Under the pieces are notes generated by a model. The model saw nothing but the letters and a program-made list of their open reading frames with translations, made no database searches and was not told where the DNA came from. From an uncultured bacterium (GTDB taxonomy: Bacteria; Bacteroidota; Bacteroidia; Bacteroidales; Paludibacteraceae): a stretch of 7,215 nt of DNA. This document shows, in pieces, positions 1 through 6,629 of the stretch (position 1 is the first letter of the stretch; every line of letters starts with the position of its first letter). A program made the translations under genes and the position numbers. Location of the stretch: positions 1 to 7,215 of the forward strand of contig CAMTOX010000092.1 in the NCBI GenBank assembly GCA_947074225.1, read 5' to 3'.

Positions 1-49
1 ATCTACACTATACCCTACACTCTTTCCCTACACGACGCTCTTCCGATCT
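1..49 (+). other. Illumina sequencing adapter (artefact)
   Basis: This is library-preparation sequence, not genome. Bases 1-8 (ATCTACAC) match the end of the P5 flow-cell oligo, bases 9-16 (TATACCCT) sit exactly where the 8-base i5 index belongs, and bases 17-49 match the read-1 TruSeq adapter through its final CTCTTCCGATCT. As I recall it, index D501 is TATAGCCT, one base different from what is seen here. True insert starts at base 50, inside the rho reading frame. The adapter has no stop codon in that frame, so gene callers can extend rho into it. Confidence 0.97.
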
Positions 50-1816
50 AAGAAAGCCCAATCTATGAAAGCAGAAGAGCTGATCTATGCTATTTTAGAC
101 CAGCAAGCCATTGTAAAAGCTTCAGAGAAGAAAGATGACGACAGTCGTCCAAAGCAAAAAAGACAACGTATAGCCAAAAGCGAGAATAAACGTGTTGAAG
201 TTGCCGAAAACAATGAGGCTAAACCTAAGAAAACACAACCTAAAGAGAAAAAGAAGGTTGAAACAAAAGCTGTGGAACCTGTTCAAGCTAAAGAGCAGGG
301 TCAGAAACCTATTCCAAGTAGTGCTATTACTACACCAAAACCTATTGCTAGTAGTGAGGTAACTAATGCTAAATCGGAGAATAAGGGCAAGAAGGGCCGT
401 CCACCGAAGAAAAATGTTGTAGAATTTACTAAAGAAACGCCTGTTACAGCGCCAAAGCAAGAGCCACAAAAAGAGTCTCATGTTGCCAATGCACCAAAAC
501 CTATTGCAACGCCACAAAAAGAGAACCGCGAAGAGGCTGTTGCTGCAACTCCTTCGGTAATTGTAACACCTGCGCCTCAACCTGCGCCTGTGGCTCAGCA
601 ACCTTCTAATCAGCAACAGAATAGACCGCAAAAGCAAAACCCACAGAATAATCAACGTAATAATGCCTTAGAGGCTGGTGAAAAACCTTACGAATTTGAC
701 GACTTATTAATGGGAACCGGCACTCTAGAGATTATGCCCGATAACTATGGCTTCTTACGCTCTTCGGACTATAACTACTTCAGCTCTCCTGACGATATCT
801 ATGTTTCGGCATCGCAAATTAAGCTCTTCGGACTTAAAACTGGCGATACTGTTGAAGGACCTATACGTCCTCCAAAAGAGAATGAAAAATATTTCCCTTT
901 GGTAAAAGTAACCAAGATTAATGGCTTCTCTCCTGAACTTGTACGCGATAGAATCCCTTTTGAACACTTGACTCCAATATTCCCAGACGAGAAATTTAAA
1001 TTAACTACGGGTAAAAATGACTCTATGTCAATTCGTTTGATAGATCTTTTCTCGCCAATTGGTAAAGGACAACGTGGACTTATTGTGGCACAACCTAAAA
1101 CAGGTAAAACTATGATGCTCAAAGAGATTGCTAATGCTATATTGAAGAACAATCCGGAAGTTTATATGATAATATTACTCATTGACGAACGTCCGGAAGA
1201 GGTGACAGATATGGCACGTAGCGTAAATGCTGAAGTAATCTCTTCAACTTTTGATGAACCGGCTGAACGTCATATTAAAGTGGCAAGCATGGTACACGAG
1301 AAGGCAAAACGCATGGTAGAGTGCGGACACGATGTTGTGATATTATTAGACTCCATAACGCGTTTGGCTCGTGCTTATAACACTGCTATGCCGGCTTCGG
1401 GTAAAGTGCTATCGGGTGGTGTTGATGCGAACGCATTGCACAAACCAAAACGATTCTTCGGTGCTGCTCGTAACATAGAAAACGGAGGTTCTATGACGAT
1501 TATCGCTACCGCTTTAACCGACACTGGATCTAAAATGGACGATGTGATTTTTGAAGAGTTCAAAGGAACCGGTAATATGGAGGTTCAACTAGATCGTAAA
1601 CTGGCTAATAAACGTATATTCCCAGCTATTGATATTATGAGTTCAAGTACACGTAAAGATGATTTACTTTTGAATCAAGAGGTGTTGAATCGTATGTGGA
1701 TCTTACGACGTTACCTCTCGGATATGAACTCTACAGAAGCTATGGAAACAGTACAAAACCGTATGGCAAGAACTGCCAGCAACGAAGAGTTCTTGGCTTC
1801 TATGAACGACGACTAA
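50..1816 (+). CDS. rho: Transcription termination factor Rho, 5' partial
   Basis: Rho is a hexameric ATP-dependent RNA helicase that loads on unstructured RNA and removes RNA polymerase. The frame is open back to the adapter junction, and the five codons before the ATG at 65 (KKAQS) continue the N-terminal helical domain ([14 protein letters not shown]). The ATG at 65 is therefore internal, and I estimate that about 30 residues are missing. Numbering from that Met: residues 17-205 are a low-complexity linker rich in K, E, P, Q and N. The cold-shock-like RNA-binding domain follows (about 208-287, with YGF 228-230 and PDDIYVS 242-248). The ATPase core has Walker A AQPKTGKT (342-349), DERPEE (374-379), Walker B ending at D429, the Q-loop [19 protein letters not shown] (445-463), the R-loop region around 511-517, and R530 aligned with the E. 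coli arginine finger R366. All key residues are present. A strong hairpin follows the gene. Its codons look more GC-rich than those of the neighbouring genes. Confidence 0.97.
   Translation, partial: KKAQSMKAEELIYAILDQQAIVKASEKKDDDSRPKQKRQRIAKSENKRVEVAENNEAKPKKTQPKEKKKVETKAVEPVQAKEQGQKPIPSSAITTPKPIASSEVTNAKSENKGKKGRPPKKNVVEFTKETPVTAPKQEPQKESHVANAPKPIATPQKENREEAVAATPSVIVTPAPQPAPVAQQPSNQQQNRPQKQNPQNNQRNNALEAGEKPYEFDDLLMGTGTLEIMPDNYGFLRSSDYNYFSSPDDIYVSASQIKLFGLKTGDTVEGPIRPPKENEKYFPLVKVTKINGFSPELVRDRIPFEHLTPIFPDEKFKLTTGKNDSMSIRLIDLFSPIGKGQRGLIVAQPKTGKTMMLKEIANAILKNNPEVYMIILLIDERPEEVTDMARSVNAEVISSTFDEPAERHIKVASMVHEKAKRMVECGHDVVILLDSITRLARAYNTAMPASGKVLSGGVDANALHKPKRFFGAARNIENGGSMTIIATALTDTGSKMDDVIFEEFKGTGNMEVQLDRKLANKRIFPAIDIMSSSTRKDDLLLNQEVLNRMWILRRYLSDMNSTEAMETVQNRMARTASNEEFLASMNDD
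333..507 (+). repeat. 16-nt direct repeat pair within the Rho linker
   Basis: CACCAAAACCTATTGC occurs identically at 333-348 and 492-507. Both copies are in the same rho codon frame and encode PKPIA (residues 91-95 and 144-148). A third, weaker relative encodes KPIP at residues 81-84. This suggests that the disordered linker grew partly by short in-frame duplication, though selection for similar peptides could give the same picture. Confidence 0.6.
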
Positions 1817-1855
1817 AGAACAGTAGCTATTTTATAGCCCATAGATTATAAATTT

Positions 1856-1909
1856 AAGAGTCTATCTAAGCTAATCAGTATGAATGATTACTTAGATAGA
1901 CTCTTTTTT
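1856..1909 (+). terminator. Intrinsic terminator after rho
   Basis: A 15-bp perfect stem (1856-1870 with 1891-1905) is extended by a further 6 bp (1872-1877 with 1885-1890) across one bulged C at 1871, closing on the 7-nt loop GTATGAA. A T run lies at 1904-1909. The hairpin begins 40 nt after the rho stop codon. Size, placement and T run all fit an intrinsic terminator for the plus-strand transcript, so the downstream sulfur-transfer genes should have their own promoter. Confidence 0.85.
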
Positions 1910-2209
1910 ATCTCTCATCATTTTGTCTATTATGAGATGATTATGTTGGCAAAATTGTTGCATAATAATTGACGTCAATAGCTTAAAGAGAGCTTTTGAA
2001 AAGAGAGAGATCTTCTCAGTTAAGTATCTATGGCCAATTAAAGACCTATATAGTTCTTGAATAACAATAAAAGTTCTTTCATGTAGAACAGAATTAATGA
2101 AAAGTTTTGTGTGGTTGGTTGTATAATTAGAAGCTCTCTTTTAGATTGTAAGTTATTAAATAGTTATGAATTAGTGGTTTAATTACTATATTATTAAAAA
2201 TAGAGAGTT
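1910..2209 (+). other. Gene-free leader upstream of the TusA-DsrE gene
   Basis: The 300 nt between the rho terminator and the next start codon are AT-rich and hold no credible ORF. A promoter for the plus-strand pair should be here, because the hairpin upstream blocks rho read-through. The only ordered features I see are the 12-bp palindrome at 1968-1979, a 5-bp inverted repeat GTTCT/AGAAC at 2073-2077 and 2085-2089, and an 11-nt complementary pair (1985-1995 with 2132-2142). No perfect Bacteroidota -7 box (TAnnTTTG) is present; the nearest (2103-2110, AAGTTTTG) has one mismatch and no TTG at the right distance. Confidence 0.55.
1968..1979. promoter_or_regulatory. 12-bp perfect palindrome, possible operator
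   Basis: ATTGACGTCAAT reads identically on both strands, with no spacer. It lies 59 nt beyond the rho terminator and 230 nt before the TusA-DsrE start codon. Perfect dyads of this size in an intergenic leader can be binding sites for dimeric regulators. A TTTG at 1995-1998 lies 23 nt after the TTG in the palindrome, so a -33/-7 promoter overlapping it is possible, but the TA part of the -7 consensus is absent. No regulator gene is nearby. Confidence 0.3.
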
Positions 2210-2983
2210 ATGGCAGAGTTAGAAGAAGTGCATTTGCATGGGAAAAGTGTTGATATCACTAAGCCGGTAATGGTCGACGCTAAAGGTACACAATGTCCAG
2301 GACCCATTATGGCACTTACCGATGCAGTGAAGGGTGCTGGAATAGGTCAACATGTAATTATAGATGTTACAGATCCTGGATTTAAAAGCGATTTAACTTC
2401 GTGGTGTCATGTAACAGAGAATAGTTTGGTCTCTTTAACCGAGAAAGATGGAGTAATTACTGCCGAAGTCATTAAAGAAAAAGAGATTGGACAAGCAGCA
2501 GTGCCAGAAAAAGAAGATAGTATTACGCTAATAGTCTTTAGCGATGAAATGGATAAAGGCCTAGCAGCATTTAATATAGCATTGGGTGCTTTAGCTATGG
2601 GGCTTAAAGTGCAGGTATTCTTTACTTTCTGGGGGTTAAGTCTTATTCGTCGTTCCGATGTCGAAACAGAACATCATGGTGTGATGAAGAAGATGGAGAA
2701 GTATATGATGCCTAAAGACGATAAAGCATTACCATTGTCGCATGTAAATATGATGGGTATTGGGCGAAAAATGATGGAACATATCATGAAAGAGAAAAAT
2801 GTACCTAATCTAGACTTTATGGTTCACCTAGCAAAATTTGATGGCGTAAAGTTTATTGCATGTCAAATGTCCATGGAAATTCTAAATATACATAAAGATG
2901 AACTCATGGATGGTGTAGATGTGGGAGGCGTTGCTACAATGTTAGAATTTGCAAGAAAATCGAATATACAGTTCTTTATATAA
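2210..2983 (+). CDS. TusA-DsrE fusion, putative sulfur-carrier protein
   Basis: A two-domain cytoplasmic protein of 257 residues. Residues 20-90 are a TusA-like domain carrying the family's CPxP signature (C29-P-G-P32) and the later D-P-G-F...W-C segment (55-66). In TusA proteins this cysteine carries sulfur as a persulfide. A short charged linker (about 91-103) leads to a DsrE/DsrF/DrsH-like domain (104-257) with the hydrophobic core LGALAMGLKVQVFFTFWGL (125-143) and the motif ACQMSMEIL (217-225). C218 corresponds to the conserved cysteine of DsrE2-type proteins. There is no signal peptide. The first 20 residues precede the domain, so a start at Met21 cannot be excluded, but the ATG at 2210 has the AT-rich upstream context usual here. 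The stop is 20 nt before the thioredoxin-like gene, implying co-transcription. Sulfur donor and acceptor are unknown; a role in sulfur transfer is inferred from the domains. Confidence 0.9.
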   Translation: MAELEEVHLHGKSVDITKPVMVDAKGTQCPGPIMALTDAVKGAGIGQHVIIDVTDPGFKSDLTSWCHVTENSLVSLTEKDGVITAEVIKEKEIGQAAVPEKEDSITLIVFSDEMDKGLAAFNIALGALAMGLKVQVFFTFWGLSLIRRSDVETEHHGVMKKMEKYMMPKDDKALPLSHVNMMGIGRKMMEHIMKEKNVPNLDFMVHLAKFDGVKFIACQMSMEILNIHKDELMDGVDVGGVATMLEFARKSNIQFFI

Positions 2984-3003
2984 ACTAATTAACGGATAAT
3001 ATT

Positions 3004-3354
3004 ATGGTAGAAAATTTAGACGAAGGTCTTTTCAAACAAAAGATTTTCAATTATGACGAAGGGGAAAATTCGCCTCTATTGATTAAAGAGAATAGTATTA
3101 TAGAGTTTTGGGTTACTTGGTGTCCTCATTGCCAAGCAATGATACCTCGTTATGAAAAGGCAAGCGAGAAGTTTAAACAAGTAAAATGTTATAGGGTAGA
3201 GATGGAGCAACATCCTGATATAGCCGAAATATTTGATGTAGAGAGCTTCCCAACCTTTATCTTTATAAATGTAAATGGCGAAATGTCTAAATCGGTGGGC
3301 GAAATGTCGGAAGAAGATTTGGAAAATATGATTACAGACACTTTCGATTTGTAG
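3004..3354 (+). CDS. Thioredoxin-like protein with CPHC active site
   Basis: A compact 116-residue single-domain protein, close to thioredoxin in length. It has the redox motif W39-C40-P-H-C43 preceded by the usual IIEFWVT strand, and the cis-proline strand SFPTFIFI with P83 placed 43 residues after C40, as in thioredoxin. The dipeptide between the cysteines is PH, as in DsbA, instead of GP as in classical thioredoxin, which in known proteins gives a more oxidising centre. The buried Asp26 of E. coli thioredoxin is replaced by E34. No signal peptide or membrane segment is visible, so it should be cytoplasmic. It starts 20 nt after the TusA-DsrE gene and is followed by a strong hairpin, so the two form a likely bicistronic unit. 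Reduction of, or thiol exchange with, the fusion protein is a reasonable inference, not shown. Confidence 0.88.
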   Translation: MVENLDEGLFKQKIFNYDEGENSPLLIKENSIIEFWVTWCPHCQAMIPRYEKASEKFKQVKCYRVEMEQHPDIAEIFDVESFPTFIFINVNGEMSKSVGEMSEEDLENMITDTFDL

Positions 3355-3719
3355 TAAGTAAATAGTAATAGTAGATGTTTTGCTTAATAAAAGAAACCAC
3401 AAGTAGATAAATATCTATTTGTGGTTTCTTTTAGTGTTAAGACCTTATTGCTACAATTGTAAAAATAATATGTTGGATACTAATTTCTTAGCAACTACTT
3501 TGTTGTACGATTAATGAACTTCCACTATTCCTTTTGTATTTCCGTGGCGTTTAAATATGCATCATGAAATCTATGAACTATAATTCTTGATCAAGCATAG
3601 AGATACGCCATAAATAATATCTATTGTTTAAGCTTTATACAAGCATGGAGCTAATAGGATATCACTACCATACTATGCATATTTTAGATATATTCTATCG
3701 TGATTTTCTATACCTCTTT
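3355..3719. other. Gene-free convergent intergenic region
   Basis: This stretch separates the plus-strand thioredoxin-like gene from the minus-strand porin pair. It contains the terminator at 3388-3433 and then about 285 nt with no credible ORF on either strand. Visible features are a potential stem TGGCGT/ACGCCA (3545-3550 with 3605-3610) with an inner ATGC/GCAT pair, the 10-bp palindrome CTTGATCAAG (3586-3595) inside that loop, and a loose repeat of CAAGCAT at 3592 and 3640. I see no strong hairpin with a T run directly after the porin stop on the minus strand. Confidence 0.6.
3388..3433 (+). terminator. Intrinsic terminator after the thioredoxin-like gene
   Basis: A near-continuous hairpin of about 20 bp starts 33 nt after the stop. 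The outer stem of 15 bp (3388-3402 with 3419-3433) and the inner TAGATA/TATCTA (3404-3409 with 3412-3417) are joined by G3403 opposite T3418. In plus-strand RNA that is a G-U wobble; in minus-strand RNA it would be a C-A mismatch, so the structure favours the plus direction. The A-rich left arm and T-rich right arm mean it may also stop leftward transcripts from the convergent porin genes. Confidence 0.85.
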
Positions 3720-5009
3720 TTACATGGTAAACTTAAATAAAAACTGCACTCTATTGTCGGTTACCTGTTCATTGTTATGAGTAGTTTTCATTCCCCATAA
3801 ATATTCGGCACCTATAAGAGCATGTGCTCCAATATTCCACATAATATTGGCAGCAACATATTGTCCATTCTTATATTGTAAAGAGTCAAAAACAGCTTTG
3901 TCGTTATAGTTGTTTACAAAGCTATAGGTAGCACAAATAAAGGCCTTACGTACGAATAGATATTGTAGTGCTATATATGCACCATAGGCTTTAGTGTTGA
4001 GTAATTTTCCAGGGTCGTTTATGGCCGGAGTCATATCTAAGTCAATCTTATGCATATCCTTAATATAATTGGAAATTCCATCTCCATATACGGCATTGTA
4101 GTAGATAATAAGTGGGTCGGCAAGCATTGCCGATCCACTTAATCTAATTCCCCATCCAAAATTATTTATCTCTTTATTTTGAATGTTGTCAATATAGCTT
4201 AGCTCTCTTAATAGTGCAGAGATTCTAATCCAACTATTTTTACGATCCCATGCAAATTGTACATATAAAGGAATGTCGGGCATTCTTTGGTTACATGCCG
4301 AAGTATAATCTCCAGCACTATAGTAAATATAAGGTCGTTCAACACCTATACCTACACTCCAATGTGTTTTCCAATGATACTGATAGTTTACCACCGCATT
4401 GGTATTTGATACGTTACTATTAGGTCCATGTGAATCTATGGTAGGCGGTATAGCCATTATATCCTCAAATAATGTATTGGTATATCCAAGTGTAAAACCA
4501 AAGTATTTAACATAAGCGTTGCACAAATGGAAATAGTAGTTAGGGTCTTGAAAATCAAAATCTACATATGCTCCAATAGTGTATCTACTGTTTGGTAGAC
4601 CAACAAAACTCATGTTAATTCTACTATGTCCGGCACCAAACTGCAGCAGCTCTCTATTACCTTTGAGTGTTGTGTTTGGTATTGCACTAGGAACAAATAA
4701 ATATTGGTTCGTTAATGGATTACCAATATCCATAGTAGCATTCACTTTAATGTATCCTCCAAAAGAGAGGTAAAACTTTCTATCTCTTCCGATAATGGCA
4801 AAGTTTGGAATATCGGGAGTATGAATATAGTTCGGGAGGTTATATGCTAAGGCTTTTATAACTGCCGAATCAATTTCTGTTTTACCATAGAATGTCTTAT
4901 CTCTATTGTATGCTATATAGATTTTACTATTCGGATGCCTGTCTTGCGATTGTACTGTTTGCACTGCAAAACCTAGCAATATAATAATATAAAATACATA
5001 TTTTTTCAT
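3720..5009 (-). CDS. DcaP-like outer-membrane porin, downstream copy
   Basis: A 429-residue predicted outer-membrane beta-barrel of the DcaP-like trimeric porin type. It opens with a signal peptide (MKK, hydrophobic residues 4-18, then VQSQ, cleavage near 21-22). The rest alternates polar and aromatic residues as in barrel strands. Shared landmarks with the upstream copy are the segment IIGRDRKFY (72-80) followed by GGYIKV, FVGLPNSRYTIGAY (135-148), PPTIDSHGPN (188-197), MPDIPLYVQ (243-251) and YGDGISNYIKDM (308-319). It ends in F-T-M instead of the terminal aromatic residue usual for barrel proteins. Mature-part cysteines at 163, 239 and 359 are unusual for this class. The gene lies 81 nt downstream of its paralogue on the same strand, with no obvious terminator between. 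The substrate is unknown; the family assignment is from recognised sequence pattern, not a database search. Confidence 0.82.
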   Translation of the reverse strand: MKKYVFYIIILLGFAVQTVQSQDRHPNSKIYIAYNRDKTFYGKTEIDSAVIKALAYNLPNYIHTPDIPNFAIIGRDRKFYLSFGGYIKVNATMDIGNPLTNQYLFVPSAIPNTTLKGNRELLQFGAGHSRINMSFVGLPNSRYTIGAYVDFDFQDPNYYFHLCNAYVKYFGFTLGYTNTLFEDIMAIPPTIDSHGPNSNVSNTNAVVNYQYHWKTHWSVGIGVERPYIYYSAGDYTSACNQRMPDIPLYVQFAWDRKNSWIRISALLRELSYIDNIQNKEINNFGWGIRLSGSAMLADPLIIYYNAVYGDGISNYIKDMHKIDLDMTPAINDPGKLLNTKAYGAYIALQYLFVRKAFICATYSFVNNYNDKAVFDSLQYKNGQYVAANIMWNIGAHALIGAEYLWGMKTTHNNEQVTDNRVQFLFKFTM

Positions 5010-5090
5010 GATACAAAGGCTTGGTTTAGGTTATTGAAACGCTTAATACTGTATTACAATCCTTTATAAGATATTCGCTATAAACAACTA

Positions 5091-6377
5091 TTAGAAATTG
5101 AACATTAACATTGCTTGAACACGGTTATCGTGTGCTCTTTCTCCTGAAGCAACTTCTTTCTGACCCCAAAGGTATTCTGCACCAATTTGTATCTGTGCAT
5201 TTAAAGACCACATAATATTGGCAACAAAATATTGAGCTCCTTTGTATTGATTGTTTGAGTACATTGCTTTATTGTTATCGGTACGTGCAATACTATATGT
5301 TGCCGATATAAAAGCAGAAGGAATGAAGTTATATTGAAGTCCAAGATAAGCACCCCATGCTTGAACATTGTCCAATTTACCACTATGATCTACCGAAGGA
5401 AGCATGTCTAATCCTAAACCTGTCATATCTTGCATGTAATTAGATATTCCTTCTCCAAATACTCCTTGATAATACATGGTTAGCTGTGGTATAAATACAA
5501 TACTACCACTTAATTTTACACCCCATCCTACATTATCATAGCTTTTATCTTTTACTTCATCGTAATACATCATATTACGTACTAATCCAGAAAGTCTTAC
5601 CCAACTGCTGCGTTCATTCCATGAAGCTTGAATATAGAAAGGAATATCTGGAATCTTTTGATTGATTGTCCTTGTTTTAAGTCCATTAGTATAAGAAGCC
5701 ATAGGGCTTTCTAAACCTATACCAACACCCCAATGTTTTCCCCATTGATATTGATAGTCAAATACAGCATTATAGACTGCTGTTAATGCATTAGGACCCT
5801 CATAGTCAATTGTAGGAGGTGCTGCACCGGCATCTGTAAATAAACTAAATCCATAACCGATAGTGAAACCAGCATAGTTAACATATGCAGCAGTTATGTA
5901 AGGTGCGTAATTAGGATTGATAAAGTTGAAGTTTATATAGGCTCCTATTTGATGTTTTGTACCTGGTAGGCCTACAAAGTTGAAACTCAAGTTACTGGTC
6001 TGTGCACTAAATTGTAATAGCTGATTATTACCTTTTGTAACACTCATCGGAATGTCGGAGGTAGTAAAACAAGTACTACTACTAATTGGATTACCCCAGT
6101 CGTAAGAGATGGTTGTTTTAACGTAACCACCTACGCCAAAATAGAACTTACGATCTTTCCCAATTACAGCAAACTGTGGTAAGTTTGGAGCATGGTAGTA
6201 GTTTGGCATATTCTCGGCCAATGCTCTAACAACTAAAGAGTCAATAACTTTTTCACCATAAATGGAGTTCGAATGGGTATATGCCAACTGAACTTTATGG
6301 TTTGGATGATTGTCTTGTGCTTGTATCATTGTAATGAAACAAAACAAAACCATAAATGAAAGAATAATTTTTTTCAT
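5091..6377 (-). CDS. DcaP-like outer-membrane porin, upstream copy
   Basis: A 428-residue paralogue of the adjacent downstream gene and more typical of the DcaP-like family as found in Bacteroidales. The signal peptide is MKK plus a hydrophobic stretch (4-18) ending MIQA-Q, with likely cleavage after A20. Landmarks: VIGKDRKFYFGVGGYVKT (71-88), LLQFSAQTSNLSFNFVGLPG (120-139), PPTIDYEGPNALTAV (187-201), IPDIPFYIQASW (242-253), VGWGVKLSGS (283-292), FGEGISNYMQDM (307-318) and AYLGLQYNF (343-351). It ends VQAMLMFNF, with the C-terminal Phe expected for recognition by the BAM assembly machinery. It is first in the minus-strand pair, and the terminator at 6580-6611 separates it from the DUF3108 gene, so its promoter should lie at 6378-6579. 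Substrate unknown; passive diffusion of small, perhaps anionic, solutes is known for DcaP relatives and only inferred here. Confidence 0.85.
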   Translation of the reverse strand: MKKIILSFMVLFCFITMIQAQDNHPNHKVQLAYTHSNSIYGEKVIDSLVVRALAENMPNYYHAPNLPQFAVIGKDRKFYFGVGGYVKTTISYDWGNPISSSTCFTTSDIPMSVTKGNNQLLQFSAQTSNLSFNFVGLPGTKHQIGAYINFNFINPNYAPYITAAYVNYAGFTIGYGFSLFTDAGAAPPTIDYEGPNALTAVYNAVFDYQYQWGKHWGVGIGLESPMASYTNGLKTRTINQKIPDIPFYIQASWNERSSWVRLSGLVRNMMYYDEVKDKSYDNVGWGVKLSGSIVFIPQLTMYYQGVFGEGISNYMQDMTGLGLDMLPSVDHSGKLDNVQAWGAYLGLQYNFIPSAFISATYSIARTDNNKAMYSNNQYKGAQYFVANIMWSLNAQIQIGAEYLWGQKEVASGERAHDNRVQAMLMFNF

Positions 6378-6579
6378 AATAATATAGATTGAATTAATAA
6401 GTGTAAATATATAAGTTGATATTTAACTCTGCTTTAAAATCAAACTCAATGCCATTGACTCTTAATTAAATTTATATCCAATAGTTTAACTTTATGATTT
6501 AATTATTAATGTTGTAGACTCGTGTTTTCTGCTAAATTGAATAGATTTGCTATGATAATATATTAAGTAATTAGAATAA
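6378..6579 (-). promoter_or_regulatory. Presumed promoter region of the porin pair
   Basis: These 202 nt lie between the terminator of the DUF3108 gene and the upstream porin start, so the porin promoter should be here. Reading the minus strand, 6448-6441 is TGAGTTTG, one base from the Bacteroidota -7 box TAnnTTTG. The nearest TTG upstream is about 30 nt away, too far for the usual -33 element. The region is very AT-rich with no ORF. The assignment rests on position more than on motif. Confidence 0.35.
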
Positions 6580-6611
6580 ATAAAGGCTACCATAATTATG
6601 ATAGCCTTTAT
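6573..6611 (-). terminator. Intrinsic terminator after the DUF3108 gene
   Basis: A 10-bp stem (6580-6589 with 6602-6611, ATAAAGGCTA/TAGCCTTTAT) encloses CATAATTATG, which can pair on itself around a short AATT loop. C6590 faces A6601: on the plus strand this is a mismatch, but in minus-strand RNA it becomes a G-U wobble that makes the stem continuous. The minus strand continues with T-rich TTATTCT, while the plus strand has no T run after the stem. The hairpin begins 18 nt past the DUF3108 stop, as expected for that gene's terminator. Confidence 0.8.
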
Positions 6612-6629
6612 ATGATAAATTTTGAAGGA

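Noticed and set aside
65..67. ATG as the true rho start codon
   Set aside because: The five upstream codons to the adapter junction continue the recognisable Rho N-terminal helical domain, and the frame is open, so this Met is internal and the real start is off the contig.
122..655. 177-codon open frame on the minus strand opposite the Rho linker
   Set aside because: It is a by-product of Lys/Gln/Pro-rich codons in rho; the predicted product is an improbable run of Leu, Phe, Arg and Trp with no domain, and lies wholly inside a certain gene.
799..1152. Minus-strand open frame opposite the Rho RNA-binding and Walker A region
   Set aside because: Fully antisense to a conserved gene, with no recognisable domain or independent signal.
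2103..2110. AAGTTTTG as a Bacteroidota -7 promoter box
   Set aside because: One mismatch to TAnnTTTG and no TTG at the expected spacing upstream, so it was not listed as a promoter.
1985..2142. Complementary 11-nt pair (1985-1995 and 2132-2142) as a leader RNA switch
   Set aside because: The arms are simple AG/CT-rich sequence about 140 nt apart, with no known riboswitch pattern between them; chance is a sufficient explanation.
3076..3402. Minus-strand open frame opposite the thioredoxin-like gene
   Set aside because: It overlaps a well-supported gene and starts inside its terminator; the product looks like reverse-complement noise.
3592..3653. Repeat CAAGCAT-GAG-TA at 3592-3605 and 3640-3653 as a regulatory or recombination repeat
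   Set aside because: Only two imperfect 14-nt copies, with no further copies in the spacer; too short to separate from chance.
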